Below are positions 26,401-38,400 of a stretch of 64,000 bases of DNA, in pieces (within the stretch, counting starts at the first letter, position 1; each line of letters starts with the position of its first letter). The DNA comes from Trileptium ribeirensis (taxonomy: Eukaryota; Nematoda; Enoplea; Enoplida; Thoracostomopsidae). The position numbers and the translations under genes were made by a program. Where the stretch lies: contig JASANE010012179.1 of NCBI GenBank assembly GCA_030248225.1, positions 1 through 64,000 of the forward strand, given 5' to 3'. The notes under the pieces were generated by a model. That model was not told where the DNA came from. It worked only from the letters and a program-made list of their open reading frames with translations, and ran no database searches.

Positions 26401-29400
26401 TTATTAGTACCATTATGTCATCAGAAATTGCCGACCGACCTCGCGCAGTCTAGACATTTTCTTGCGTTTTGGCGTATCAATGAGTATACATGAAACTATA
26501 ATTCAATCTGTATCAGTGACAAATTGTAGTAGTGGTGCAACCTTAGCAAATATTTTCTTCAATGAAGCGGAATGGTTCGGATGGACTAACTCAAAAATCT
26601 ATTTTTAGATGGATTTTTTGTTCAACAGTCTGTCAGATTTGCTGAGACTTAATTTTGGAGGCCGTTTCGGCTTACACCATATTTAGATAAATGTTATCGT
26701 ACTACATGTTAAGGAATTACAGAGCCAATTAGCGACTAATTTGATTTTGGACAAAATTTTGTGAATTTACTGTTGTGGTCAGGAAAATTTAAAACTTTCT
26801 AGTTAAAAGTTAATGTCGGCCCAGATGATATTGCGGACCGGTCTGTGGACATCGCTAATGTTACTACCTAATATCATCATTGAACGAAATATACTTACTG
26901 TTAGTGTTAACCACACTGAAGTTGTTTTACAGGTTGTATATACTGGGGTAACTTGCCTAAGTGCTGTTTTTGTAGTTAATACTTGTCACCTTCATACCTT
27001 GTCAATCTGATTATTTATCCACCACAATAGGCTGATTCTCATCATGCATACAGGAATGGTGGGGAGTGATCCTAAATAGGAACCCAGTTGTCAAGTGGAA
27101 CGTGATGGGTGAAAAAATGGTAAAAATAATCAATTTGTCACAAAATTTTCACAGAAAAAATTTCTGAATACACACAGAAATCGGGGGGGGGCAATATTGT
27201 TTTGAGGGGTGAAAGCATGGTCCTGTTGGGGGCATCCATCTCCAGTTCGGATAGGCCAGATATGATTTTCAAAAAATTGTCTATTTTTTTGGAATTAACG
27301 TATTGTATGATAGTGTTAGGTATAAGTGTCTGAGTCCGGTAGCGTAGCATTAACAAAAAATGTCAAAAAGACGTAAAGGATGGTTTGCTTTTGATGGATG
27401 ATTATTTTGAGGAATATTTGGAAAATAAGTTTTCAAAAATACATTTACTGATGGTTTACGATATTTGATGTAATAAGCAAGTAGACAACTTACATACAGG
27501 GACATTTTTATTTAGATATCGTTATTCTGGTTAATTTTTTCAGCACGGGTTGCAGTAGTTTTTGGAGCAGAAGCTGCAGAGACTACATAGACTGGCCGAA
27601 TATATTAACACAGTAGGATTATCGAAAACGACCTAGTTAATTTTCGGGGTACAAGTTATGTGCATCAGAGACTAATTTTTAATTCTAGCAGCAAACTAGC
27701 GACTTATTTACGCAGATTTCTGGCCTGTCCACCGTGGGGGGACCCCCTCCACTTTCCAAATCCCCCATGTTCGTGAGATTTTCCCCCATGTTCGTGAGAT
27801 TTTCCCCCTTGTTCGTCCTGCCACTCGGCCGAAACCCCCATGTTCAACTCATTCCAAAATTTTTTATGTCTGAAAATTTATGTTTTTGTTTGCAAATTGT
27901 TTTTTAAACAATAATTATATACCACTATTTATAATGCTAAAATATCATTTTTAGTTTGAAACTACATTCACGGTAGTAAAAATGCATGAAAATATAGAGA
28001 TATTTAGTATTTTTAAGCAAAATTTATTCATCACACTTTTAATTTTCCCTGAGAATGAACAAGGAGTCCCCCAAAGATTCCAACTTTACTTTTCGGAGGG
28101 CTGTGGACAGACCAGGATGTAGCAGTGCGATCGTGCGACGGTATAAGATTTATGCGATTAGTCTCTTTATATGATCGGATAGTCTGGTTTTATCTTGCTC
28201 ATTTATGACCAAAGTTATAGAACAGAGGTTAAGATTTGGACAATGAATTTTTGCTATCCTAAAACTGAAAAATATCCTCAAGCACTATTATCTAAACTAT
28301 GTTCACTCTACATTTCCCTAGTGTATGTGACGTTAACAAAGTTTCTCTGTTGTATTTTACGATAGTTAAAACAGAACAGAATGTTATGAGTTAGATATAT
28401 TGAGCTTGTTATTGTAGGTGCAAGAATTATTAGAAGCAGCTAGTCGCAATAGAGCCGTTGCTGCTACGAAGTGCAACGAGCGAAGTTCGCGGTCGCATTC
28501 CGTGTTTCGTCTAAAGATCGTTGGGGAAAATACTGTTACTGGCGAGTGCTGTGAAGGTATTTTAACGAAAGCTTTAAGTAGATAATTGTTAAGAGTTGTA
28601 AATTAGCTTCGCAGCGAGCAACACTGGTATATTTCACCGCGTCCGTCCAGGCAATTTTTTCTAAATATATCAGGAATGAATGAAGATATTCCCATAGGGT
28701 CTTTTGCACATGGTAGCATATAGTCTTATCCGTGATCATACATGGGTTTCATTTATGAGACCCACCCATTGCGTATGGTAAAACCCCTTTGAAGAGAGAT
28801 TTTTTGAACGATTTAAAGTAGATTTTGAGCTATTTCCTAAAGGCGTTATTCAAAAATGTTGCGTGTCCTGTGTCTTCGTCTGGGCGTGATGTACAACTTT
28901 ATTGAACAGTACGTTGTATAAGACTTGTTGATAAATAGATGGCTGCACAAAATACATGAACCTGATATAAATCATTTAACACTTTATCACATTTTAAAGA
29001 TAATCGCTAATATGCATGGTCACAATAAAGAATTTCAAGGCTGCTACAACAGTGATTTGCTGATTTCTGGCCTCTTTACAGGACCAAAGTTTTATCGAAG
29101 GATTTCTGAGAGGACCCGAGCTCCAAGCTGGAGGACTAAACATACCCGTGGGAATTTCCAGGGTGGCGGTAGTCGTGAAGAACTCTGAACAGCTCAAATG
29201 GTCGTGAAAATCTCTGAATCGCAAAATTTATCCTAATAACTCCTGAAAATTCAGCATGTCACTGAAAAATTGATTAAATTTTAAAAACTAAAGATAAATT
29301 TTGATATGCCTCGTGTGTGACAAATGTTCGTATAGAATCTGTTTTACATCGAATGCTGTGACTGGGTCTGTCCGGCTCGTAACCGTATTTAAACTGATTG

Positions 29401-32400
29401 CACGTGCAACTATTCTGGTAAACAGTATTTAAACTGCACATGCAACCATTTGGACATTTTTATTTCGTCTCCACACCTGTAACCTGAAGCACCATTGCAG
29501 TTGGATTCCGGGTCCAATTTGGCAACACGAAGCGTCGTTGCAGTTATTGGATTCTGTTTCCAAGTCTGTTACATGAACCATGCTAGCGGTTCGGCACACT
29601 TTACAGTTGGTTTTGTAAGCTTGCGTTAGTGTCTGGTACGAGGTTCAGATCTTTGGCCTCTGAAGTTTTTACGGCTAAATGGATCTAGAATAATTCGTGG
29701 TTCGTTAACTCACATATGGCCTTGAATTTGATGTACGGTAGCCCTGAATGACCCTGAATTTTTCCTTGTCGAAGTGCTTGCCACCCTGAATTTCCTCTAG
29801 GTCACCTGGAGGAATACCGTACGGCAGGTCAATTGTGCGATTTATAATTGCATTTTTTTCGAGTTTTCATGCATTTGCAACATGCATATCGCTGTTTTTG
29901 TTGCGTGTTTGTTATTTAAGTACTGAAAATACGTATTTCTGGAGGCCTCACATCAATATGTGTAAAATTTTGTCGAGAGTTGCGTCCGGATTCGGGTATT
30001 CGTTTCCAAGAATTCCGCGTTCGGTTATTTTCTTTTGCAAGGTCCGGGTCCGGACTGCTGTCTGCGATGTCGATTTAATGGCGGATTTTAATTGAAAATC
30101 CTCTAGCTTTATACTTGATTTAATATCCAGTGACCAGGGGATAACCGGAACCGTCCATTTAAACTGGTTCCGGAACCGGAACCTGGTCGTCGAAACTTAT
30201 ATATAGTAACACAGATGAAGGAAGAAATGAAGGTACAGTGGAATTAAAATGTATTAAAAATAACTTTTACATTAAATTTTTAATGTATTGCGCTGGCATT
30301 ATTGCCTCTCTGGAACTTTGAAAAGACTGAGGAAGCTAATAATGTTTATTTATCGATCAGTATGTTGGTTTTTGGACCCCCAGAGCAAAAAATGATTTCC
30401 ACTATACATCCTTGCGTAAATTGCGTCAAACTGGCTATGCTTGTGACTAAAAATGCTTGCATGGAGCGTAGACCTAACACTTTCGCATGTCCAAACTCAC
30501 TGTCTCGAATCGACTCCCTTTACTGCACATATGTTTATTACATGTTATTCTGTAGGCAACTTGAAATTATTGGCATATATGGTTGTAAGAAAATAAAGGA
30601 AGGCATACCATAATTTTCTTATCAGTGGACAGAGACATTGTTTAGGTTACCGTTGGACAACCACACAATCAGCGAGATGATAATGATAACTTTCTCATCA
30701 GAATGCTATAAATGAGACAAACTGTTATACAACTAGCATAGTTTCAATAAGTACAGTTCATTGCCAAGAACGCAGTTTCTGGCTGCGTTGCAGGCATGTT
30801 ACTTTACTTCAATGTAGGCTGACTTACAAAGATTACAAGCGTCCTGGCTGATGCTTGACGCTATTTATGTCAGCCAAGCTTACATCTAAGTACATTTAAA
30901 TAATCTATACTCTGTTATCGAGTTGGATCGGGGTAATTCTAACATACCGCACAGACTTCTGAATGCGTAAAATGGCTGCTACACGTATCTAGGTGGCCTT
31001 GTTTTGTTAACAACCTCCTGCAGGGTTAAGATGACTTGACTTAACGATGGAGTGATTGATTCAAACCATTCTCGGAGAAATTTTGATTAGGTGTGGGAAA
31101 ACATCAATTTTTGACGCACATTTTTTTTGACATTTTTGGCCAGTTTTCTACAGTGTGCACACGTTTTCGGCACTGGCGGTATTAATAGGAGTCCAAACTG
31201 TCTTATTAAATCACCCCGGTACCAACATGTGTTTTCCACACTTTATTTTTTGAGTGTTCTGAATCAATATTGAACATGGGTTAATTTTATGGAGTGGGGT
31301 GGGGACGAACACGTGAGGTTTTGCCGGGTGAGATGGGGAATCACTGAGTGGGGGATACACCCACCTACCTTTCCTCTATAATGGAGAGGACCACCCCTTT
31401 AAACCGTGCATGATTTTGTGGTTTCCAATCTAACGCTTATGTAATACTGTGTTGCATCTGCTATTGTAAGGGTTTTCAAGCATGCTGAAAACGCAGGAGT
31501 GATTTATTTAAACGTATCTACAACGGATCTACTTTTTGGAATAGTACTGTGCCCCACCCAGAACCATCCATGATTTTTTCGTGATATTCAGTCTAATGCT
31601 ATAATTTTTGATGCATCTACGATATTAAAGGATTTCGAGGTTGTTGAAAACGATGGACTGATTGATTCAAATGTTCCGGTGGCTACAAATATCGCTCGCT
31701 TGCAATCATTCCGCTCGCTGCGTACTCGAGAGTGTACCTGCCGTAAATTGTTAACGCCGAACAACATTTTGGATGAGCACGCATTGACTTACTAAGTGCA
31801 CTAATGCTTTAGAACCTGGAATCTTAAAATTAGAAATAATATACTAAGCAAACCCCAATAGGGTACGAAAAATGAAATATCTTCAGGAAGTGAATTTTGT
31901 AGTATCGATTATGTAACAAGCAGATTTCCACGGTGGCAATTAAGGTGCCAAAATCTTGCATCTGATTTGCTTCCAAATCCAAATATTTCCCATTCCTCCA
32001 GTTGATCTAAAACGTTTCGTCAAAGTTGCTGCTGTCAAATCAAAAAAATTATTGCATTACGTAAAAATCGACAAGAAATTGCTCAATCAGCAATGTTATA
32101 ACAGCTTTTCTGAGATGTTTGCTAATTATTATTTTATCGTTTTGCATTGATACTACAAATGACATTGTGCACATTCTACACTTGATGTTAAATTACAATA
32201 CAATGAACCAGCCACTTTAAAACACGGGGGCTAAAATTCGTACCATTAATTTTATGGGTGCCTTTCGAGCTTACCTTAAAGCCAGTCCTATCCTACCGTA
32301 TCAGAAAAGTAGAACTAGTGTAGGATGTTGAACTAGTAGATGACATGTTAAACGTCAAACATTTGTATCTAAACAATACAATAGAGAGCACGTTTTGGTT

Positions 32401-35400
32401 ACGTGTTGAATTCAAATGTTTCCAGTTAACACTGCAGCAAAGTTCCAACATCGATAAGACAATCTGTGGAATGAACATTATGGACTACGAGCTATTTCGA
32501 GTTACATATGTATATTTCACCAACTATATTGTTATATAACATGTATATATTTGCATAAAACTATAATAGATGTATGTATATTTATCATTTATGTATCTGT
32601 GTAGTCCAGTTGCGGGTATTGGTTTTTAGAAATTGCGGGTCAGGCTCCGGGTATGCGTTTTCAAAAATTTTGGGTCCGGGTATTAATTTTGAAAAGTTGC
32701 AACTCTAAATTTGTCATTAGTCGCAATGTAAGGAGTAATATTGAGTGTTGTAATAACAGTTTTTTGTTAGGCCGATAATTTTTGATGTCACCTAAAAATA
32801 ATTGTGGGTGCTAAGGGGTTGACCTGGGGAAGCAAAAATTTACCTGGGAGGAACTCGAAAATTCTGGACCCCTTTATAAGCTAGGATTTGAATGCATCTA
32901 TGACCGATGTACCCTTTTTGAAACCGCACTACATATTATGGGAGCCCCGCGTGAACCATGCATGATTTCCAATCTAATGCAGAATTTTGTTGCAAGTGCT
33001 ATCAGAACGTAGTGAAGATTGTGTGTTGCCGCGGTGAAATCTTGTAAATTACGTCTGTGTGTGTGATCGACTTAACCTATTTTCATGATCTTGGGCTCAT
33101 TCGAACCGGTATAGTCGGTTTACATTCTACATTCCTAGCTTTTTTGATTTGGGGTCTGGTTCCGGGGTTTGGGGTCAAAATGTGGGGTTTTTTGCCCATT
33201 TTACCACATTTTAGTACCCTTCACGGAAGCAAAATTATTTTTATCTTAACTTTCGAATTTTTTTCTGTAGATGGTTTTATTTCATTGCAAAATGATAAAT
33301 GCCGATGCTTCTTTTTTGTTTCTCGATTAAGGCTCCGGATCTGGATTCATGGGGTTTAAGGTACGGGGGTATGGCTTCTGTATGGCTTGAAAACCAGTTT
33401 ATTTCCATTTTGACCCAGAAGATATGATCAGAGCTCTTAGACTACAGCTGAAGAGCATATAGACTTTTTCTTTATCGATCATCACTTTTGCTATAGAACA
33501 AAAATTGTCGAAATCTATCCATCCAATGATGACTAAAGCATGACTCCGACAAAAAATTTTCCACGATCTTTTCCCCTCCTCTCGCTTCAGTCGCTCTCCT
33601 TCAATTAGTTTCCACGTAATATTGACATCTATATTATTATGAAAAGGTTATATCGATTAACAAAGAAAAAATGTGATTGGAATATTCGTTCATGAGAATT
33701 TTGCTTTTGAAGAGATTAAATTATGGCAGCGCCAAATTTTTAATATCAATAAAAACGCGTCTTTAACTATCACTAAAATATACTGGCAAAATAATTTAGC
33801 CATTTGAACCTCGCAGTGTACTTTATGCACTATATTTGAATGTTGTCTCTAGCAAAAACGAAAACAAATAGTAAGCTGATATTGTGTTGTATTAACACTC
33901 ATTTCATATTTTCGTCGTCTAGTAAAGCTGGTGTATAGTATTTTTAGTGTTGCAGGATTTCTTAACATGATTGATCTAGCTGGCAGCGAGTGTATTAAGA
34001 AAAGCGGATCGGAAGGTGATCGACAGACTGAAGCGATCCATATCAATAAAAGTTTATCGTTTCTTGGACAAGTAATAATGAAGATTGCACAGAAGGTTAG
34101 CATGCGGAGATTACGATTATCGGTGATGGCGATGCGACCGTAGATTCTTTGTTCGTAACTTTCTGAATAGACTAAAATGCTTGAAATGCTGCAAAATGCA
34201 ATTGCGTCCAGCCACGTGTCTGGCCGATTGTGTCTGAGTCTAAACGAAGTTACATCCGTCCGCGTCTGTGAGGCGAAATTGCTTACGTGAGCGTCTAGAC
34301 GAATTTGCCTCCATATGTGTTCAAGCGAAATTATATCTATCTGCTTCCAGACGAAATTGGGGTCGTCCGCTTCCAGGCGGAATTGTGTCCCTCCGCGTAT
34401 AGATTAAGTCGCGTCCTTCCGTCTTCAGACGACATTACGTCCGCCGCCTACAGACAGTCTCGCCAGTCTGCGGCTAGGCTTGCGTTCGTGACTGTACACC
34501 TGATCATTACCTCCACATTCTCCGTTTTACACAGTGCCTCTACTGAGATAAGTGTATTTTCACGATTTGTTTATTGCATAGCAGAACGGTACCACTGATC
34601 TCTTCGTTTGAGATGGCGTTACTGTCTCTACGGAAGGAAAATGTATGTAAATTGGATTGGTTCTAAACAAAAATCACTGGATGCTATAATTTTCTGAACA
34701 GAATGCTATAAATAAGACATTTTGTGAAACTGCTTCTCACAGATTGAATTAATATAGTTGAGTTACCAAAAGCGGAGTTGGCTGCGTTGTGTATATGGTA
34801 CTTTACTATATTATACACCGATTACAAAATTTCTAAACGCACCTGTTGCTGCGTGAGGCAATTTATGTTAGCCAAGCTTATAGTATTGTAAAATACTAAG
34901 AGTTTTAATAGTTTCAACCTAAGCACTTCGAAACAATCCACAGTCTATAAATAATATCAAGTTAGATTGGTTCTATTTGTACATACACCTCAGATGTCTT
35001 AATCGATATAACAGCTACTAGAAGCATCCACCTGGTTTTGTTTACATAAGGTGAAGATGAACGACTCTTATAGGGTCAAAATCTAAAATTCCTATTGAAT
35101 TTATTTGTCGTATTTACGTTTTACAGAGATATTTGCAGAGGTAATTTTGTTTGATTGTAATTGACCTTGACATTATATATATCTGGTTTTCCCAAACCCT
35201 ATCCAAAGTAGCCGGGACAAACCCGAACTGGGGGCATCTAGAGGCCGAGATGTTCGGTTCCCCCAGGTCGATCTGAGGGAACCTAGCTGTACTGGGGAAG
35301 GGTGCTGAAAGCGAGAATGGCATAAACAGCTGATTCACAGTAAATATACAATGATAATGCAGAGTGTATAGTGAAATAGTATCGACTGATGGCAATTTTA

Positions 35401-38400
35401 GTGACATTTAGCACCGCAAGGTTAAATTTTAGGGGTTCTTCACATAAGGAAACTCTGCCGTGTTTCTACCTCGCTGAAATAAATCTGCGTATTATTTAGT
35501 AGTGCAGAGTGGTTCTGAACTTTGGGAAACCAAAGATACTTGGGGGCAGCATAAAAACCTCAGTGGGAAAGCCAACATATAACTTATGTTTGGACCGAAA
35601 CTGGAGCAAAATGTATAAAATTTGAAACAAATTTTTTAAACTGGAATTAGGGGTTTGTCTTTTGCCGGACGCGCAACCAGAACACGATTGTCGCCGGAAC
35701 TGGAATCTTGGTTACTCTTTGAAATCTTTGTGATCTATCCTAACTTTCATCGAGCATTTCAAGCTACTAAACTAGTCATGGTGTACTTTATCAATTTAAT
35801 TAGCGTTGTCTTTTTTGTTTTAGCAAACCCATATTCCGTTTCGCAACAGTAAGCTCACGCATTATTTGCAAAACTGCCTTGGAGGGAGCAGCAAAATGTT
35901 GATGTTTGTCAACATTACACCGGCTGATACATCGTTTGACCAGTCGTTGTGTGCTCTTCGCTTTGCCACAGACGTTAGTTTGTATCGGGTGTTTATAGCT
36001 TAGTTTCAACAGTTAATAAAATAAACCTTTTTATTTGTCAGAACGTAGTGCAGATTGTATGTTGCAGGTCTGAAATCTTTTAAATTCCGTCTGTGTGCGT
36101 GTGTGATCGGCCTTAACTCGGGAACGACTCAACCGATTTTCATGATCTTGGGCTCATTCGAACCGGCATAGTCGATTTACAGCGTTTTTGATTTGGGGTC
36201 TGGTTCCGAGGCCAGGGTTCAAAATGTGGGTTTTTTGGCCACATTTCACCCCAGTTTAGTACCCTTCACGGAAGCAAGGTTATTTTTATCTTAACTTTCT
36301 AATTTTTTCTCTGGTTGATTTTATTTCATAGTAAAATGACAAATGCCGATGCCTCTTTTTTGTTTTTCGATTAAGGCTCCGGTTCAGGGGGTTTGACGTA
36401 TGGCACCACCGTGGTTCCTGAACCCAAAATTTGAAAATTTATTCTGACATCCTGGGGGCTGAAAAGTTTTCCTGGGGGTTTCGGGCATGGTAAACTCGTT
36501 GCTGGTATTGATTTCGCTCTGCGATCCATGGTTCTATATGTACGCGGGTATGGCACCGCCATGATTCACCCGCCCAAATATCCTACTTCTACTGTACTGT
36601 TCCGGGGTTATTTTAGGCCCTCCCAGATAGGGGTCAATAAACGGAAAAATTTACTGACCCCTAAGGGGTCAGTAGCAAGAGGTCATTTCGGAAACTAGGG
36701 GTCATGACCCCTTAAGGGGTCAGTAATTTTATAAAAATTAATACATTTTTCTTTCAGGTGTCCCAACATACGCCTGTGGCGCTGGTTTTTTTCAGTTTTT
36801 GGCCATAATATATAGTAAAAAATTCATAGTTTAGATTTGGTGACCAAATAATTGATCGTTTAGCCTACGATATGCGTGTATATGAGTATAAATTTTTTAG
36901 TGACCCCTTAAGGGGTCAATTTCTTGAAAAAACGTAAATTTTAAGGGGTCGTTTTCTCGAAAAAATAGGGGTGGTGTCTAGGGGGGAGCTCGCCGGGAGG
37001 GGGGGGAAGCCGATCCTTGGGGTCGCCCCCCCTTCCCCCTCTAAAATAACCCCGGCTGTTACGTCCTGAGAGGCTGATAGCTTGCGCGTCCGGGTTTTGA
37101 GGCATTGGAAACTTATTGCCGGTGTTAATTTTGTTCCAACTTGTGTGGTATTGTGCGATATCCACATATAGCATATCGACGTATGCTATCGAGAGCTGAT
37201 TGGATGTGCACGCAAAAGGCGTAGGTGTATCTATGCTTCACTACGTTCTGCAATCTCGATAGAGTTACTAGTAAATTTGAAATGGGCATTATGTCTTTCT
37301 ACTGCACATATTTACATCGAGATAACAGGCTTCGGGGGTTCAATGAATTTGCTCTGTCTGATTCGAGTACACTGTTGGTGGTGTACAAACATTTGGGCAA
37401 CTACAACTCGCCATAATATATCGGAATTTCAATATACAATTATTGTCTCTATATGCTCATGATAACTGCATTATGCGTAATGTTATTTTTCAATATTTTA
37501 TGTTAAAAGACAGTTCACTCTTGCAAGATGGTTTAAGTGATGGCTTTTGAGTCCAGTAATATTGTATTGCGGTTCCAGTAAACAACCCAACGAGGTCGGA
37601 ATATCAGCATATAGCCCAGATATGGTTATGACTGCTAATGAGACTTCAAAAACTCAGTGAATTTTTGCTAACGCAGGACGATGAATACATTTTAATAATA
37701 ATTGTATTGTATTCCGCAAAAGTACTGTATGCAGATCAACAAGTGTACCCAGATTTTTTTGTACTCAGCATCATAACGCCCGGTGTTTCAGAATGTTGTG
37801 TAGTCGACGTATGTAGCTACATCAAATGAATAAAAATTTCGTAATTTCAACGAATTTTTGTTTGCCCTGATTTTGTTTACAGAAGTCCAATTTTTATATA
37901 GCCAACGGTCAGAGATACCGTTTATATAGTGGGATTTTGCATTTTAACCCGAATTCTACCAAACATCACTGGTTGGCTACTTGTCATCACGATTCAGCTT
38001 ATTCAGCAAGCTGCGAATTTAAGCCGAAATCGTATAATCTGTTGCTTGAAATAAACGGCATGTAGTAGTACTGTAGGTTATACTTATCGCTAAATGAATA
38101 GACTATTTCCGCACTTTTGCGGGTTATCATGCACTATTTTGGAGATGCTCGTCTATTTCAACAAATTTGGCAAAAATGATGCTTACGACACTTTTTGTGT
38201 TCATTTAATGAGTTGAGATATCTTTGACAGTAGTATTCTTGGCTTCTCCATTAGTCGAAAATCTAATTTTATGACATCAATCGGACCCCCCTTGTTCGTA
38301 ACCAGAGGACGGTATGAACCGTTCTTTAATTCTAAAATAATGAGCGGAGCCTTTTGCAACGCAGAATAACGTGGCACCTATATGGGAACGGGGGCATCGA

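Larger units (their letters stand above)
10471..28417 (+). other. 17.9-kb kinesin intron with nested retrotransposons
   Basis: The largest intron of the gene. From left to right: repeat units (10930-11415); an RTE LINE from about 11.5 kb to 24.6 kb, broken by three insertions; a stray repeat unit near 24.95 kb; interspersed repeat R2 (25040-25440); and a MITE (27720-28115). The stretch 25440-27719 has no recognised element. Donor gtaagc and acceptor ttgtag are normal despite the length. Confidence 0.8.
28557..33955 (+). other. Kinesin intron (5.4 kb) with MITEs and tandem repeats
   Basis: Holds a 45-bp block at 28677-28722 shared with 6297-6345, MITE family 3 (29159-29788), a truncated hAT MITE (30135-31030), a ~160-175-bp repeat (31035-31690, one more unit at 32880-33005), a short G-rich degenerate repeat (32600-32705), and repeats R1/R2 (33006-33600). 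The rest is AT-rich and unassigned. Confidence 0.65.
34096..35823 (+). other. Kinesin intron (1.7 kb): minisatellite and hAT copy
   Basis: Contains the ~26-bp minisatellite (34198-34470) and a diverged hAT MITE copy (34670-35721). The acceptor at its end is tttttagc-type (ttttag before 35824). Confidence 0.75.
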
